Source of the DNA: Rhodococcus sp. ARC_M6
GTDB taxonomy: Bacteria > Actinomycetota > Actinomycetes > Mycobacteriales > Mycobacteriaceae
Assembly: GCF_022810305.1 (NCBI RefSeq)
Contig: NZ_JALGQH010000031.1
Coordinates: forward strand, 1-64,000
Reading direction: 5' to 3'
Length of the DNA stretch: 64,000 nt
The position numbers and the translations under genes are program-made. The notes below the pieces were generated by a model. The model was not told the origin of the DNA. It saw only the letters and a list, made by a program, of their open reading frames with translations, and did not search any database. This document shows positions 62,367-64,000 of the stretch, piece by piece; positions within the stretch are counted from its first letter, which is position 1; each line of letters begins with the position of its first letter.

Positions 62367-62840
62367 CTACCGATCCGGACGGATGGGCGCCGTGACGGCT
62401 TTGCCGTAGATGAGATGGGTCTGTGCATGCCACACCTCGGGGTGAGCCGCCAGATGGTCGATCAGCACTCGCTGCAGATGTGCGCTGTCGCGAACCGCGA
62501 CATGGAGAAAGAAGTCCTCGGGCCCCGAGACATTGAACAGCGCAAGAGTTTCCGGCAAGGCGAGGGCGTCGGCAGTGAAACGGTCCACCAGGTCGCGTCG
62601 ATGGGGACGCAGTTGCACAGCAATGATCGCCTGCATCGACCGACCAACGGCCGACGGATCGACGACGGCATGGATCCCACTGATCGTCCCGTTTGCTCGC
62701 AGGCGTCGTACACGCTCGTGACACGACGACGTGGCCAGACCGACTCGGTCGGCCAGAACCTTGTTGGTGATCGACGCATCTTTCTGTAATTCGGCCAGAA
62801 TCTTCCAGTCCACCGAATCCAAATCTTCATTCTTCGACAT
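62367..62840 (-). CDS. Lrp/AsnC family regulator
   Basis: A 157-aa regulator: SVDWKILAELQKDASITNKV, helix-turn-helix VLADRVGLATSSCHERVRRL and RAM domain with FNVSGPEDFFLHVAVRDSAH. Divergent from a LysE-type exporter gene, the common arrangement in which an Lrp protein senses an amino acid and induces its exporter. Confidence 0.9.
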   Translation of the reverse strand: MSKNEDLDSVDWKILAELQKDASITNKVLADRVGLATSSCHERVRRLRANGTISGIHAVVDPSAVGRSMQAIIAVQLRPHRRDLVDRFTADALALPETLALFNVSGPEDFFLHVAVRDSAHLQRVLIDHLAAHPEVWHAQTHLIYGKAVTAPIRPDR

Positions 62841-62942
62841 CTGCCGAATCCTATCCGGAACGGTTTTGAACTTCCCGGATCCAGTTGCACACTCCTGTCA
62901 TGAATGCAGGTGTCGAACCTGCTCGAACGTGAGGTAATTCGG

Positions 62943-63566
62943 ATGAGTATCGGTCAGTGGCTAGCTTTCGGCTCCCTGCTTTCCATCGTCTTGTTCACAC
63001 CCGGCCCGGATTTTGTCCTGATTCTGCGGCATTCCCTGGCAGATCGGCGGACAGGTGCCGTGGTTGCAGCCGGTGTGACTGCCGGACTGGTCGTGCACAC
63101 CGCCGCTGCGTCACTCGGACTGTCGGCTCTCGTCGCGACTCGCCCGCAACTGCTCTCGGCTCTCACCTATGCGGGAGCGGCCTACCTGACCTGGCTGGGT
63201 ATCTCCGCAATCCGCAGCGCGTTCAAAGCGCGAAGTGGTGACGACGCCTTGACGGCCGTATCGGAACCGATTCCGGCGCCGCGAGCATTCCGATACGGGT
63301 TCCTCTCCAACCTCCTCAATCCCAAGGCATTGCTGTTCTTCCTCGGACTGCTTCCGCAGTTTGTCGAACCAGGCAGCGGCGCAGCACTGCGCACTCTGAC
63401 GTTGGCCGGCGCCACCGTAATTGCTGCCGCACTGTGGTGGGCCGTCGTTGTCGTTCTGGCGGCGGGCGCCGGACGCAAGCTGAGGCGGCCGGGCGTCGGA
63501 AAGCGTATTGACGTGGTGAGCGGAGTTCTGCTGGTCGGACTCGGCGCGTTCTTCGGTGTTGCCTGA
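62943..63566 (+). CDS. LysE family translocator
   Basis: A 207-aa membrane protein with five to six spans. LysE landmarks: LLSIVLFTPGPDFVLILRHS, AGVTAGLVVHTAAASLGLSA and FRYGFLSNLLNPKALLFFLG. Exports amino acids or homoserine-lactone-type compounds. ATG 62943 preferred to an open start at 62904. Regulated most likely by the divergent AsnC-type protein. Confidence 0.85.
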   Translation: MSIGQWLAFGSLLSIVLFTPGPDFVLILRHSLADRRTGAVVAAGVTAGLVVHTAAASLGLSALVATRPQLLSALTYAGAAYLTWLGISAIRSAFKARSGDDALTAVSEPIPAPRAFRYGFLSNLLNPKALLFFLGLLPQFVEPGSGAALRTLTLAGATVIAAALWWAVVVVLAAGAGRKLRRPGVGKRIDVVSGVLLVGLGAFFGVA

Positions 63567-63591
63567 TTCGAGTCGTGCCAGTATTGGTCCC

Positions 63592-64000
63592 ATGACGCTT
63601 CCCGTGCTGATCGACGCTCCCGAACTGGCATCGCTCATCGATGCCGGTACCCCGCCCGTTCTGCTCGATGTTCGTTGGGCGCTGGGTGATCCGAACGGTG
63701 AGGAGCATTTTCGTGATGCCCACATCCCCGGCGCAGTGTTCGTCAATCTCGAAACCGAACTGGCGGCTCCGGCGTCGAAGGAATCGGGTCGGCATCCACT
63801 GCCGTCGATCCAGGACCTGCAGAAAGCGGGACGTAGATGGGGCATCAACGACGGCGACACTGTTGTTCTCTACGACGCTGTCGGAAACATGTCAGCGGCA
63901 CGAGGTTGGTGGCTGCTGCGCTGGGCCGGACTCGCGGATGTTCGTCTGCTCGACGGAGGATTGCCGAACTGGGAATCGGCAGGTTTGCCGACGTCATCCG
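63592..64000 (+). CDS. Rhodanese-family sulfurtransferase, 3' end outside window
   Basis: The first 136 residues of a rhodanese: MTLPVLIDAPELASLIDAG, LDVRWALGDPNGEEHFRDAH, IPGAVFVNLETELAAPASKE and VVLYDAVGNMSAARGWWLL. This is the N-terminal inactive domain of a two-domain thiosulfate or 3-mercaptopyruvate sulfurtransferase; the catalytic cysteine would lie beyond the window. ATG 63592 begins 25 bases after the LysE stop. Confidence 0.85.
   Translation, partial: MTLPVLIDAPELASLIDAGTPPVLLDVRWALGDPNGEEHFRDAHIPGAVFVNLETELAAPASKESGRHPLPSIQDLQKAGRRWGINDGDTVVLYDAVGNMSAARGWWLLRWAGLADVRLLDGGLPNWESAGLPTSS

Noticed and set aside
1..64000. CRISPR array, rRNA or tRNA genes
   Set aside because: No spaced direct repeats of CRISPR type, no rRNA landmarks and no convincing tRNA cloverleaf were seen by eye; a tRNAscan and Infernal run would decide.

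Overview
The window is high-GC actinobacterial DNA and most resembles Rhodococcus. This rests on the gene families seen: mycothiol-dependent maleylpyruvate-isomerase-like enzymes, DUF3558 lipoproteins, a type-2 lumazine synthase, valine dehydrogenase next to an Lrp regulator, a B-lectin/LysM protein, and several start codons that look leaderless. The genus is an inference; no rRNA or tRNA gene was recognised.

Region 1 (1-15000) is accessory DNA. It opens with an overlapping pair: a 1020-aa protein of unknown fold and a 1644-aa DEAH helicase with a zinc-rich DUF1998-type end. The layout fits a Druantia type III-like (druH-druE) anti-phage system. A broken transposase piece and an unknown gene follow. 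From about 9.3 to 14.9 kb lies a decayed, more AT-rich polymorphic-toxin locus: a frameshifted SseB-like gene, an orphan Rhs tip carrying an RNase Sa/barnase-type toxin with its barstar-type immunity gene, a second Rhs tip with another toxin and a small immunity gene, four more immunity-type genes (one DUF2247), and a twice-frameshifted second barstar still preceded by the last codons of its lost toxin.

Region 2 (15000-33200) is mixed. It holds a YbjN-like protein, an SNF2 helicase with a helix-hairpin-helix, a pRiA4b ORF-3-type protein, a sodium:solute symporter with a 43-aa partner, a MarR regulator overlapping an acyl-CoA ligase, three small DNA-binding proteins and a zinc alcohol dehydrogenase. 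Two paralogous pairs (DUF3558 lipoprotein plus small helical protein) flank a metallo-hydrolase broken by a 14-bp tandem duplication and a signalling set: a cNMP-binding-type histidine kinase, a receiver-fused flavin reductase cut by an amber codon, and a UBP-type zinc finger.

Region 3 (33200-64000) is mostly metabolic backbone: ribH; lrp and valine dehydrogenase; a tenA-thiYXZ operon under a TPP riboswitch; an esterase; MFS transporters; a fadD4-like ligase; proton-translocating transhydrogenase pntAA-AB-B with a strong terminator; a branched-chain 2-oxoacid dehydrogenase operon whose E2 seems to lack the subunit-binding domain; a phosphotransferase, a thioesterase, a BenE transporter, an AsnC/LysE pair and a rhodanese cut by the window end. 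Valine dehydrogenase makes the 2-oxoacid that the bkd complex oxidises, so the two loci probably serve one catabolic route.
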